From NCBI GenBank assembly GCA_027886185.1, contig WOAB01000893.1, positions 3,162,001 through 3,226,000 on the forward strand: a stretch of 64,000 nucleotides of DNA, in the 5' to 3' direction. The notes beneath the pieces were generated by a model that did no database searches, had not been told where the DNA came from, and worked only from the letters and a program-made list of their open reading frames with translations. The translations under genes were made by a program, and so were the position numbers. Position 1 is the first letter of the stretch; each line of letters begins with the position of its first letter. This DNA is from Rheum nobile. Its lineage: Eukaryota > Streptophyta > Magnoliopsida > Caryophyllales > Polygonaceae. Of this stretch, positions 53,529 to 63,352 are shown piece by piece.

Positions 53529-54891
53529 GATTGTCTGAGTCTCATGTCGAGCCAACGACATTAACCAAGGTGCTGCTTGGGAGGCAACCCGAGGTATTGT
53601 TTTTTCTTTCTTTCTCTTGTCCTTGTGTTTTCATAGCATAGCTAGGTAGTTTGTTTTTGTTTCGTTTCGCCTGTACTATGACATGCAGGTACGAAAGTAA
53701 AGGAGCAAAAGGAGGTTCTGGAGAGCTCACCGCACCCGCGGTGGGCACCCCTTCATTTTCTCTTGTTCCAAAAAAAAAACGAAAAAAACCTTAAACGGGG
53801 ATCCCAAAAAAAAAATTACCGAAGGCCAGCTGTCTGGAGTTCCCCATGGAGAAGGTGCGCATCATGTTGTCCAAGGAGAAGTCATTAGCCCCACACATTA
53901 TTTGGCAACGATGATGGCCCTACAGTCGACAGCTGGAGAGGAGGAACACCAGGGCCCACACCCCGATGACATCTGGGTCCATTTTTGTGTTCGTTGAAGG
54001 TCGTGCAACCCCAACATCTTTGCAAAGCCACTACTCACCAAAGTGGTTTCCTCTTGGTTGCACGGTAGGAGAAAACTATGGAGTTGATGAAGATCCTGCG
54101 CAACACCAGAGACCTGAGCATTCATTGTTTTACCGCCAGCAACAACGTACGTCTCTAAGCCAACTCAGCGGCGTCTGTGAGTTATTTTTTGCTCTTCCCT
54201 GTGCTTCTATTCTTTTGTCTTTCAATACATTGAGGACAATGCAATGTTTAAGTATGGGGGAGGGTTCTATACTTGCAATGCCGTTGAGGAGAAAGAAAAA
54301 GAAAAAAGCCAAAAAATCGAAAAAAAAGGCCAAAATAGAAATCCTGGGATAGGTCGAAAACCCGAAAGGGCGGCCTAGGTAATAAGCAGGTGGCTTGGAC
54401 CAGCATTAGGCTAGGGTAATATGAGGTCAAGAGTGGCGTGAGTTTATGTGAGCCCATCTATTGAAAAATGAAATGAGTGGCTTGGTGAAAACCCGAAAGG
54501 GCGCCTTGGCAAAATGAGTGAAAAGAAGAAGAGTGATTTTTAGGAATCATCATTTTACCTGGCGTGGTGACATAAGAAGAGGTAATATAAGGAGGATTCG
54601 GGTAGGTCACTCTGGAGCGATAAGAAGATAGATGGAGGCTAGGATTAGATTGTTACTCACTCTATGGTGTTCGGGATAAGTTTGGGGGAAGTACTATGCT
54701 TTCCTTCTAAGCTTGGTTGTGTGTGATGATTTGGTGTTGTGTTTTTGGTTATCTTGGAGCTTATTGTTGATGTGTTGTAACCGCTAGTGTCATATTTTCT
54801 TGTACTTTCTGAGGCCTTGGAGCATGATTGATGGAGTGAGTTCAGTTTTTAGCTTACTCGGGACGAGTAAAGGTCTAAGTATGGGGGAATT
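53529..54891 (+). other. Post-gag non-coding region of Athila-like copy 2
   Basis: No ORF. In order: a conserved block GAGCCAACGACATTAACCAA...GGGAGGCAACCC (53549-53590), one perfect GC-rich unit (53728-53743), a polypurine-like tract AAGTATGGGGGAGG (54250-54263), two CCCGAAAGGG mini-hairpins (54361-54370, 54492-54501), and the true polypurine tract AAGTATGGGGGAATT (54877-54891). The same landmarks occur in copy 1. Confidence 0.75.
54877..54891 (+). other. Polypurine tract of Athila-like copy 2
   Basis: AAGTATGGGGGAATT directly before the 3' LTR. A near copy lies 627 bp upstream. Confidence 0.8.
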
Positions 54892-56285
54892 TGATATGCG
54901 ATATATTGTATGGCATATCTAGGGATTATTAGCATGATTTAGGTGATGTTTGGATATTATTTGATGGTAATTCTGTAATCCGGAAGAGAAGACTAGAACT
55001 GAAGAAATCATGGGATTTACAGAGGTTTAAAGTGCATTGAAGAGTAGAAGAACAGTGTGCTGAATTCAATTGGTTCGTTCTCTTTACTCAGATGTCCAAA
55101 TGGAGTGATTCCAATTCCAGGAGTTAGATCTTAAAGTCTACTGCAAGTCCTCAAAATATGAGCCCAATCCGAGTTGGGAATCAAACGTTATGGCATTTTT
55201 ACGGAAGTGTCGTAGAAGCTAGAGGCGCCACCGCACCCGCGGCCAACACCACCGCACCCGCGGTGAGCAAGCAGAAGTTGGCATCTGAATCTCTGGAGGC
55301 CCACCGCACCCGCGGTGGGGGTTGCCGCACCCGCGGTGACCTGTACGCGAAAGACTGTTTCCGAGATTTTTATTTCCTTTTATTTTAATTCTGAAACTTT
55401 GTTTCCAAGTTTGATATTTTCTTTTGTTTATTTCTGAATTATTTGCCCTAGTATTTAAAGATCTATTCTAAAAATCCTAGTTGCCACCTATCATAGTTTT
55501 ACTCTCACAAACCCTATGGAGAACTAAACCTCCATTGTTGTACTTGAAGTTTTGAAGCCTTCAATTGATTGGTTGTGAGTTTTCTACTCTTGTTCGATTT
55601 CCTATCTAGTTGTATTAATTCTCTTGCGCTTGAATGTTTATTGAATCTTATTGATTTATCTAGACTGATCACCTAGGTTTATTGATATTATCCATATAGC
55701 TAGGACTTGTCAATTCCGGGTCCGGGTTGCATATCTAGTAGCAAACACGATTTACATAAGCGGGTTGCGAGTGTTCATCGTGAGAGATAGAGTTAATTGC
55801 ATGTTATAGTAACGGGTTGTTTCTATTGCATGTATCTTGTTGAATCCTTGGTTGAATGCTATTGCTTTATTTAGTCTTGAAGGTTTTCAGATTTGATTTG
55901 GTAATAAGTACTATTAGGACTGGTAGAACTAATAGTTACCTAAGATCGGGATAAGGACAACTATAGGAAAGATAAGAACTTGAGACTAATAGAATTCAGC
56001 GATCAACCATATCTCTTGTTGTGTGGATCTTTGTCAGGTGTAGCGCTTTTCCCAACCATATTCACAACATTTACTTGCGAACTTGTTTACTTGTTACTTG
56101 GTCACTAAGAAATCATACAACCCCCCCCCCCCCCCCCCCCCCCCCCCAGTTCCTAGTTGGTGACTTGAAAAACACAAGAATAGATAACCTGATACCCTTG
56201 GGTTCGACCCTGACTTGTTTGCTATACTCTGTTTAGTAGGTATATTAGGATTTCTTTGATTAGGCATACGACTTTAGGCCTATCA
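54892..56285 (+). repeat. 3' LTR of Athila-like copy 2
   Basis: 1394 bp. Its C run is 27 bases (56121-56147) against 16 in the 5' LTR. Four GC-rich units at about 55228-55340. Terminal CTATCA rather than CTGTCA. Confidence 0.93.
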
Positions 56286-58190
56286 GTCGTAATGCATTCT
56301 TTAATCCAGTTGATAAATCTTTCATGGAATCCAAATTTCTCCATTATTTTAATAATGAAATTTCACTCAATTATGTCATAGGCTTTCTCCATATCTAATT
56401 TTAGGGCAATCCTTCTGTCCCTTTTTCGATTTAAATGAGTGAAATATTTCATGAGCTATTAAGATATTATCTTGGATGGCTCTATTTGCAACAAAAGCAC
56501 CCTGTAGGGGATGAATTAATTTTTACATGGTTCTTTTAAGTCTTGTTGTTAGGATTTTCGATATAATTTTATAAATTGTAGAGCATAAGCTTATTGGTCT
56601 ATAGTATTAGTTGAATTTGGATCGTCACATTTTGGAATCAAAGAGATAAATGTATGATTTATTTGGTTAAGCAATTTCCCCGAAAGGAAAAAGCTCTTAA
56701 TTGTTTGAATTACAGATGGACCTACAATGTCCCAATATTTTTGATAGAATTCTACTGTCATACCATCAGGCCCCGGTGATTTGTCCGAGCCAATGTCAAA
56801 AACAACCTTTTTAATTTCTTCATTAGATACATTCCTTGTTAATTCTACATTATCCTCTGTAGAGATTTCAGAATGAATTAGTTCAAGGTTTTCCCGAAGT
56901 AATCCATAATCCATATCCTCACTTCTCAACCTTTTAATAAAATCATTTATGATTTCATTTCTAATGTTCTCTTCTCCAATAATGCTTGTTCCTTCTTGGG
57001 TTTTGATTTCTTTTATAATTTTTTATTTCTTCTCTCACTTGCTATTTTGTGAAAATATATGGCATTGGTATGTGTTTAACTTTAGCTCTTTGACTCCAAA
57101 ATATCTTTTGGAAACAAAGTAGTTTTTTTTTCAATAAGTCTGTTTTGTTTTTTAATGAGATCGTTGTAAGGGTTTGTACAGATCTCAATTTGAATATCAG
57201 ACAGCTGTTTTTCTATGGTTTAAAGTTGGATAAACACATTACCAAAGGTACTTTTATTCCAGATATTGGCATGTTTCTTAAGTAATTTTGTCTTGGAAAC
57301 TAGATTATACATTCTAGATCCATGATAATTTGTTCTCCAAGCTTGTTTAACGATATTTCTAAAGTCCTTTCTAGCCATCCAATTTTTTTCAAATTTAAAG
57401 GGTTGATTTTTGAAGGGTACTGTAGAGGCAAGCTCAATAGAAATGTGACAATGATCCGAGCTGGTAAAAGCGAAGTGTTTGGTACATATATTAGGGTACC
57501 ATTGAAGGATCTGGTGTTGAATAAGCACCCTGTCCAGTTTTTCATAGATGTTATCAATTGTTGTTCTGTTTTTCCGCCAGGTATAGTTGTTTCCTTGTAT
57601 TGGAGTATCCACTAATTCACATTCATTTTTAAATTGTCGTAATCTAGCAAATTTTGTCAATGATGGTGTTAAACCTCCTAGTTTTTTAGAAGGGTCTTGT
57701 ATTTCATTCAGGTCTCCTATGATAATATAAGGAAAAGAGCTGGTTTTGATAAAGAAGATGATTTCATCCCAGAAAAGATTATTTCCAGAATCATTCGGGG
57801 GAGCATAGGTTAGGATGAGCAGAAGTTAATGTTCATGGACATGTTTGTATACTTAATGCTAACAAATCTTGATTCAATTATGTATATTTCAAGTATTTCA
57901 TTTGTGAGTTGGTAGGTCTTCCACATCACGCAGATACCTCCAGAGAAGCCCGTAGCCGGGACACAATAAAATTGATCAAATCCCGCTTTCTTCCACACTT
58001 TTTCACTAGTCTCTTTGTTTGTTCTAGTTTTAAAGAGTGTAAGTAATTGTATTCGTTCAATTTTGCATAATGATTCAACATCCATCCAAAAAGTTTTTTT
58101 CCCGATTCCGTGGCAATTCCCGGTTGTGATCTTTATAAAAAAAACCAATAGCATTATTGCCCCATATCCTAAGACATTTAGGGGACTCAC
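56286..58190 (-). pseudogene. LINE2, 5' half (endonuclease and RT start)
   Basis: - strand, from right: endonuclease N-terminus (GNCHGIGKKTFWMDVESLCK, 58140 downward) in which the expected first Met, Trp and catalytic Glu positions are altered (ATA, GGG, and LFKTRT instead of an ETRT-like box). Then the endonuclease middle and end (DTPIQGNNYTWRKNRTT, SSDHCHISIELA, 57660-57220) and RT start (SDKSPGPDGMTVEFYQKYWD, NQINHTFISLIPKCDDPNST, 56929-56591). Multiple frameshifts. It joins the 3' half at 49300 across the Athila-like insertion. No 5' target duplication was found, so the 5' end is uncertain. Confidence 0.85.
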
Positions 58191-58471
58191 TTTCTCTTAT
58201 TATATTTTTAGTGGGCATATGATAGAGAAAAGTTGTAGTTCTTTTGTTATTTTGCAAGTTATCAGTATAGATTCTTTTTTTAGTACTATGTTTACAAGTG
58301 TCTTTATTATTAGACGTGTTTCCAGAATAAAGTTTCATAGTGGCCATATGATAGATAAAAGTTTCATAGTTTTGCTTGATATATCTATCAAAGTATTCAA
58401 ATTGAATTTCCTTTGTTTGTTTTCGCTGTGTAGCTTGATTATGGCTAACATCGAAGTTTCCCGTTGTCAGG
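58191..58471. other. Unassigned sequence left of the solo LTR
   Basis: May include the LINE2 leader. A CATATGATAGA(G/T)AAAAGTT motif occurs twice (58216 and 58345 regions), an imperfect ~130-bp direct repeat. No coding frame. Confidence 0.45.
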
Positions 58472-59856
58472 TGATCAGCTCTATTTTGTAGTGCTTATCT
58501 AGGAGTTGTTACCGGTGTTTAGGGTGTCATTTGTAGGGGTTTAGAGCACAACTGTAGAGTATGGAGTTAAGGAGTAGAAGTGTAGATATGGTGGTTTGGA
58601 TAATCTTAAATGAAGATATATTGAAGAGAGAAGGAAGCCACCCAAGAAGACGAAGTATAGACCCAATCGGGTCTACAGGAGCCACGACGAATAATAGACC
58701 CAAATGGGTCTACAGAGACATAGACCCGCACGGGTCTATGAAGATTCGCGACCGCGGGCGAAGAAAATGAAGCAGCGGAGCAGAATTTGATTTTTCCGCG
58801 ATCGCGGAAAAATCCAGCATTGCCAGTTCGAGAGCTCACATCTAATTTCCGCGATCGCGGATTCCTTTCCGCGATCGCGGAAGCACACGGGAGGCGGGCG
58901 AAGTGATTTTTGAAGATTTATCTGTTTTTCCTTTTTTCGATTTTCTTTATTTTATTTTATTCCGAACTTATATTATTGTTTCCTTTTAGATTGGTTTTGA
59001 TATCTTTTTCCTTTCGTTTTAGGGTTAGCTTATTTAACCTAATTTTCCCTTTTTATTATGAAAAAAATCACATTCTGACCTAGTTTTCTATTCAGTATTG
59101 TTTTTCCCTTTTGCTCAGGCAGACAATTGAAGTCTTTGGATTGATTTGATTGTGATGTTATTCCTTTACTCTTTCTATGATTGTTTTAATTCTCTCCCGT
59201 GCTTAATCTCATTGATCATATATCAATTACCCTTGATTTGTTGATTAGGACATCAAATAAATTGATAATAGTAGTTCTCTCTAGCCTGACAACCTAGAGA
59301 AATTAGTATTATGCTATTGGTTCCCATTTTCTATACAATCTGTTGAGATTGTTATTGATCATACTACTAAGGATTGGAGGAGACTAGTTAAGAATCTTAA
59401 TCCCTTAGTGTGTGTAGAGAATTGATTGTATGTTAAATGCTGACGAGTTGTTGAGTATTGCATGTACCTATCTATTCCTGAATTCATTACTGCTGTTAGA
59501 TTTATCATGATAGTTTCTTGATTGTTTAATAATTAGGGTTATCAGGACTAGTTGGACTGATAATTATTTCAGAACAGGGATTAAGACATTCATAAGGATT
59601 GAGGACTAGGGATAATCAATGATTGATCAACCAAACTAAAGGTGGATATTTATTTACCAAGTTTTCTATGTTTTATTTATCATTTTCTTAGTTAGATTCA
59701 TACAAAACCCCATTTGTCTTTGTTATCAATTGGTGAATGATTTTACAAACAAGATATATAACTTGATTCTCTGTGAAATTCGACCATTACTTACCAGGCT
59801 ACATTAGTTAGGTTTTTAAGGATTATTTTGTTTAGGTGTCACGACAACACCTATCA
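58472..59856 (+). repeat. Solo LTR of an Athila-lineage element
   Basis: TGATCAGCTCTATTTTGTAG to CACCTATCA, 1385 bp. It follows the Athila-like LTRs in outline: the start TATCTAGGA, a GATTGATTTGATTGTGATG-type stretch, and a terminal tract like ..AGGATT...TATCA, with matching length. Flanks TCAGG (58467-58471) and TCAAG (59857-59861) are a duplication with one change. No internal region is attached. Contains palindromic repeat sets at 58658-58882. Confidence 0.8.
58658..58882. repeat. Two sets of short palindromes inside the solo LTR
   Basis: TAGACCC-N4-GGGTCTA occurs three times (58658-58675, 58695-58712, 58721-58738) with differing centres AATC, AAAT, GCAC. TTCCGCGATCGCGGAA (one copy ends GGAT) occurs three times (58795-58810, 58847-58861, 58867-58882). 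Confidence 0.92.
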
Positions 59857-60953
59857 TCAAGTATAAGATGTTGTAATTGCAACAAACTACAAAAAAACCT
59901 TAGAGAATAAATTTGTTCCTTGGAGGGACAAATATCATAGTTATTAGGATATTTACATGAATCAGTGCTCAAAATGACACAGAATTCCTCATTACGATTG
60001 TCAATACTGTAGGAATCATTCTTTGTAGAATGCATCCATTGCCTTAAGACGTTGTTACAAATATCAAAGTAACAAAGATCTAAGATACAGTTTCCATTTT
60101 TGTAGCACATATAACATTGATTATCCCTCTTGAAAAAGTTCACTTGAATTTGCAAATTCCAAGTCCAAACCTGGTGGGACATAGAGAGAATACAAATATT
60201 TTCTTGTTTCTCAGCTTTAATCACTGAAATGTTCATACTTAAGAACACAGCATATTTTATCCAAAAATTGCATCTCCATAGATGATTGTTCATGGGATAG
60301 TTGTCTAGTGCTGGGAGATTTTCCCTAGGTTCACATTTCGCTGGTGTATTGGTATAGGAACCAACTCTAGATTTCAGGTTTTGATTTATCACCATATCTT
60401 TCAGATTGTATATTCCTGTATGTTTTTCAAAACTCAAGTTAGAAATATAACAGAAGTAGTCAAAGAAACAAAGGAAGTGTATTACCTCATTTTTAGATTC
60501 TATGGACCTGTAATAGGCCTTCCAGAGGTGGTTCATCATAAGCTTTAAAAGGTTGCTAAGCCAAGTGTGGGTTACACAAATCAAATACGTGTAAGTAAGC
60601 TTTCTAATAAAAGCAAGAAGAATCAGACAAATAAGCAAATATCCAGTTTCAGAGTAGCATTCAGTATTCATAATATGAATTGTGTGGCTAAGTAAATAGT
60701 AGATACACAGAAAAGATTTACCAACACTAAACCCACCAGGATTCAAAGCCAGATTGTTCAACATCAAGAGAGTTCGAAGGATCTTAGGGTATAACACCCA
60801 AAGGTAATTGTTCAACATCAAGAGAGTTCGAAGGATCTTAGGGTATAACACCCAAAGGTAATTGTTCAACTTGAAATGATTGTAACAATTCATCTGGTTT
60901 TTCACCTTAGGGTAGCAACAACCCATCTCGTTGTAGAAAGGAGAGCAGAACAA
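59857..60953 (-). CDS. Unrecognised gene-like ORF, C-terminal part
   Basis: An open frame of ~365 codons on the - strand (stop inside the solo LTR end at 59832). It is rich in Cys, Tyr, Asn and Leu, without a domain I can name (for example MCYKNGNCILDLCYFDICNN, YSIDNRNEEFCVILSTDSC). An 18-residue in-frame duplication (NNYLWVLYPKILRTLLML) comes from a 54-bp tandem repeat. The hydrophobic stretch SETGYLLICLILLAFIRKL could be a membrane segment or simply a frame artefact. A second - strand frame (61025-61663) lies just upstream, so both may be exons of one gene, possibly F-box-associated, but this is a guess. Confidence 0.3.
60753..60860. repeat. 54-bp tandem duplication
   Basis: ATTGTTCAACATCAAGAGAG begins at 60753 and 60807; the two 54-bp units look identical. 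The length is a multiple of three and keeps the - strand frame open. Confidence 0.92.
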
Positions 60954-61024
60954 TAAATCATTCTGAGAATTCCCCTATTGATGCAACAAATGGCTAACAC
61001 AGAGCCACTTAGTCTTACAAGTAT

Positions 61025-61854
61025 TCAAGGTGTATGGTCTATCCATATGATCAAGTGGTAATACTGAGAAATCATAGGATAAAAATTCCAGACACAAGAA
61101 TTCAAATCAAAATAGGCTATAGCTTTAGCAGATCTAGCATCATGATGCAGCTTTTTGTAAGTCTGCTTTTCGGTAAGGTCAAGCTTAGTGATCTCCTCGA
61201 CCAGAGTAACATGCATAGATTCAGTTTCAGAAAGGTTAAAGTTATCAAGTTTCACACGGTAATCCAAAGGGTTAAACAAGTAAATAGATTGCGAAGTAGT
61301 TTGTTCAAGTAGATGGAGTCCAGAAAGTAAGGACATGGTTTTCCTGTGGATTAAAGAACATTTCCTGTTGCGATGAGTCTTGACGAGGCGCCGGACCACC
61401 GACGAATCATCCTGGCAAGGAACCTGCGTCCATTGTTCGCAGAAGAGAGGATGAACGCCACTGAAACCTCTCCTCCAGACGGTACATTTGCAGAGTACCT
61501 CGGTACCCAGAACCAAAAGCAGGAGAAACAGGAGAAGAACGGAAACCACGCCGACTCCGACACGCCACCACCAGATCCTAAGGCCGCCGCACCAATACCG
61601 TTCCCCCCAAGTCGTCGGGAAGTTGGACCACCAGCGCCAAACCGGATGAAGAGAAGGACCCAAGCGTCTTCATCATACTTGTAGAGCTTTCGATTTCTCT
61701 TGAATATGGGTTGAAAGAGATCATATTCACAGGCAAAATCAGGCTTTATATATTCGCTATCCGAAACGAAGCCATCTCCATGACACATAAACGGCCCAGA
61801 GGAAACGGCAGCGATCGGACAAAGATCTGTCCACCAAAAAGTGAGAAAGATCAA
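61025..61854 (-). CDS. Unrecognised gene-like region, N-terminal part
   Basis: Two overlapping - strand frames. 61854-61351 has GDGFVSDSEYIKPDFACEYD and LFQPIFKRNRKLYKYDEDAW near its start, which look like true protein. 61663-61025 has LLEQTTSQSIYLFNPLDYRV and LVEEITKLDLTEKQTYKKLH near its end, resembling a cytosolic plant protein. A frameshift or intron near 61400-61650 would be needed to join them. The + strand of 61373-61684 is also open (Pro/Glu/Arg-rich), so strand is not certain. Upstream (61855-62050) looks like a pyrimidine-rich plant 5' leader on the - strand. I cannot name a family. Confidence 0.35.
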
Positions 61855-62394
61855 TTTGGTTGTAAAGGATGAGGTGAGAAGGGATTTGGGAGGAGAAGAT
61901 CCATCCAGAAAAGGATGATTTCGAAGGGTGGATGATTAAGGGGACAAGGGATCGAGGTCAAGGGCGATGGCAAGGGTGAGGGGTAGATGCGGCGGAAATT
62001 TTTCTAGGGTTTTTGGTGGGAGCTTGGTACGGAGAGTTTTTTTTTCGGAGTTCATTTTTTGCTAACAAACATGATGTTTTTTTTTGTTTGTGGTAGCTGT
62101 TAGTACATATTCTTAAAGAAATCATGGCGCGAAGGACTAGCGGTCATGACCCGGGATTAGTGGGTTCACTTCGGTGGCCCGACACCCGACTCCGACAAAA
62201 AAAAATGTGAATTATTAGTATTAATCTCGAAGAATCTATTTAATATGGTTTCTGGACCAATCAGGAATGTTGTCTTACATCCAATGTAAAGGTTGATCTT
62301 GAAAGTAATAATTGATCAATATTCCTTAGATGCATCCAATGTAAAGGTTTGTCTCGAAAATAATAAAAAATGGACTATCAACAAAAGCTAGATT
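61855..62394. other. Leader/upstream region and possible SINE-like patch
   Basis: 61855-62050 reads on the - strand as a leader with AAAACCCTAGAAAAA. 62126-62211 (GCGCGAAGGACTAGCGG ... GGGTTCACTTC ... run of nine A) has loose resemblance to Pol III box A/B spacing and ends in an A tract. CATCCAATGTAAAGGTT is repeated at 62279 and 62334. No ORF. Confidence 0.35.
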
Positions 62395-63352
62395 AACAGA
62401 AAAAAGGTGTTGGAATTCCACAGGGTTGTATCCGCTGCAATGCTCAATTGGAGGATTTGAATCATCTCTTTTTCCAATACAACCACACCGTCAAAACAAT
62501 AGAAAAAATGAATTATCAGACGTATAGTATTATTACTTCCATAAACATAGAAAACAAATAAATCAATGAAATCATTGATGAAATTCGACAAAAAACTGAT
62601 AGATCACAATTTATAGAATTAATGGTCTCCTAGTGGAAAATTTGGTTTTATAGAAACCAATAAAGTTTTGGAAGAACAAACGATGATGCCGACTCCATAA
62701 AGGATGTACCAATTTATATTAAAAAACAAATTGAGAACTGGAATAAGACGAAAAGTTGGAACCTTGACTGCTTAGCAGAGGACAAACCAAAAACACATAG
62801 AAAGAATAATGTCAAACGACCAATAAAGAAATGGAAGAAACCACCAGACAAAATTGTTAAAATCAATACAGATGGATCCACAAAAACTAATGGTGAATCT
62901 AGCTTTGGCTACATTTTCAGAAACAACACGGGTGAACCGAACCAATCTTCCTCTTTGGGGATAAATGTGGTATCTTAACTCCTTTAAAAACGGAAACACT
63001 TGCAGTAAGAAATGTTCTGGTAAAGGCCTATGAATTAGGCATTACTGACATTCAACTTGAATACGATAACCTTATCATTGTGAATGTTCTGAATCAAATC
63101 TGGCACTGTCCATGGGATATTGAAATGTTAATTTCTGATATCCTGTGTGTTTTACAACTTTTTTCTTCAGTGCAGATTTTTCATGTCTTCCGAGAAACAA
63201 ACGTGGTGGCCGACTTCATCGCTAAGAAGGTCCAGCTGAGTTCCTTGGAAGATATTCGAGCTAATCTAGAATTTGTAATTCTCATCCAAAACGGTGCTAT
63301 AAACTGAGAAATCGACTTTTTTGTGGTTTTCAATCTAATTCTTACCTAATAA
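62395..63352 (+). pseudogene. 5'-truncated LINE, RNase H end (LINE3, LINE2 family)
   Basis: + strand counterpart of 47006-47940: end of zf-RVT (CIRCNAQLEDLNHLFFQYNH), EIRQKTDRSQFIELM, VPIYIKKQIENWNKTK, RNase H start (KINTDGSTKTNGESSFGYIF), then NVLNQIWHCPWDIEML and HVFRETNVVADFIAKKVQL in a shifted frame. Stops near 62562 and 62633, and frameshift(s) near 62935. The 3' end CTAATTCTTACCTAAT plus an A tract matches the LINE2 end. Truncation at 62395 is typical of incomplete target-primed reverse transcription. Confidence 0.85.

Larger units (their letters stand above)
49301..56285 (+). mobile_element. Athila-like Ty3/gypsy element without pol, copy 2
   Basis: TGATATGCG at 49301 to CCTATCA at 56285, flanked by a perfect GTCGT duplication (49296-49300, 56286-56290). 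It interrupts the RT of LINE2. LTRs 49301-50682 and 54892-56285, primer site 50687-50704, gag-protease 50763-53528, non-coding 53529-54891. As in copy 1, no RT, RNase H, integrase or env-like ORF. Confidence 0.94.

Noticed and set aside
54130..54352. Env-like ORF after gag in the Athila-like element
   Set aside because: The only frames are short, low-complexity Lys- or Phe-rich runs from A/T tracts, not shared by copy 1.
58468..58490. Target duplication of LINE2 (CTATTTTGTAGTGC against CTATTTGTGGAGC at 46993)
   Set aside because: Similarity is imperfect with a gap, and the segment is better explained as the start of the solo LTR.
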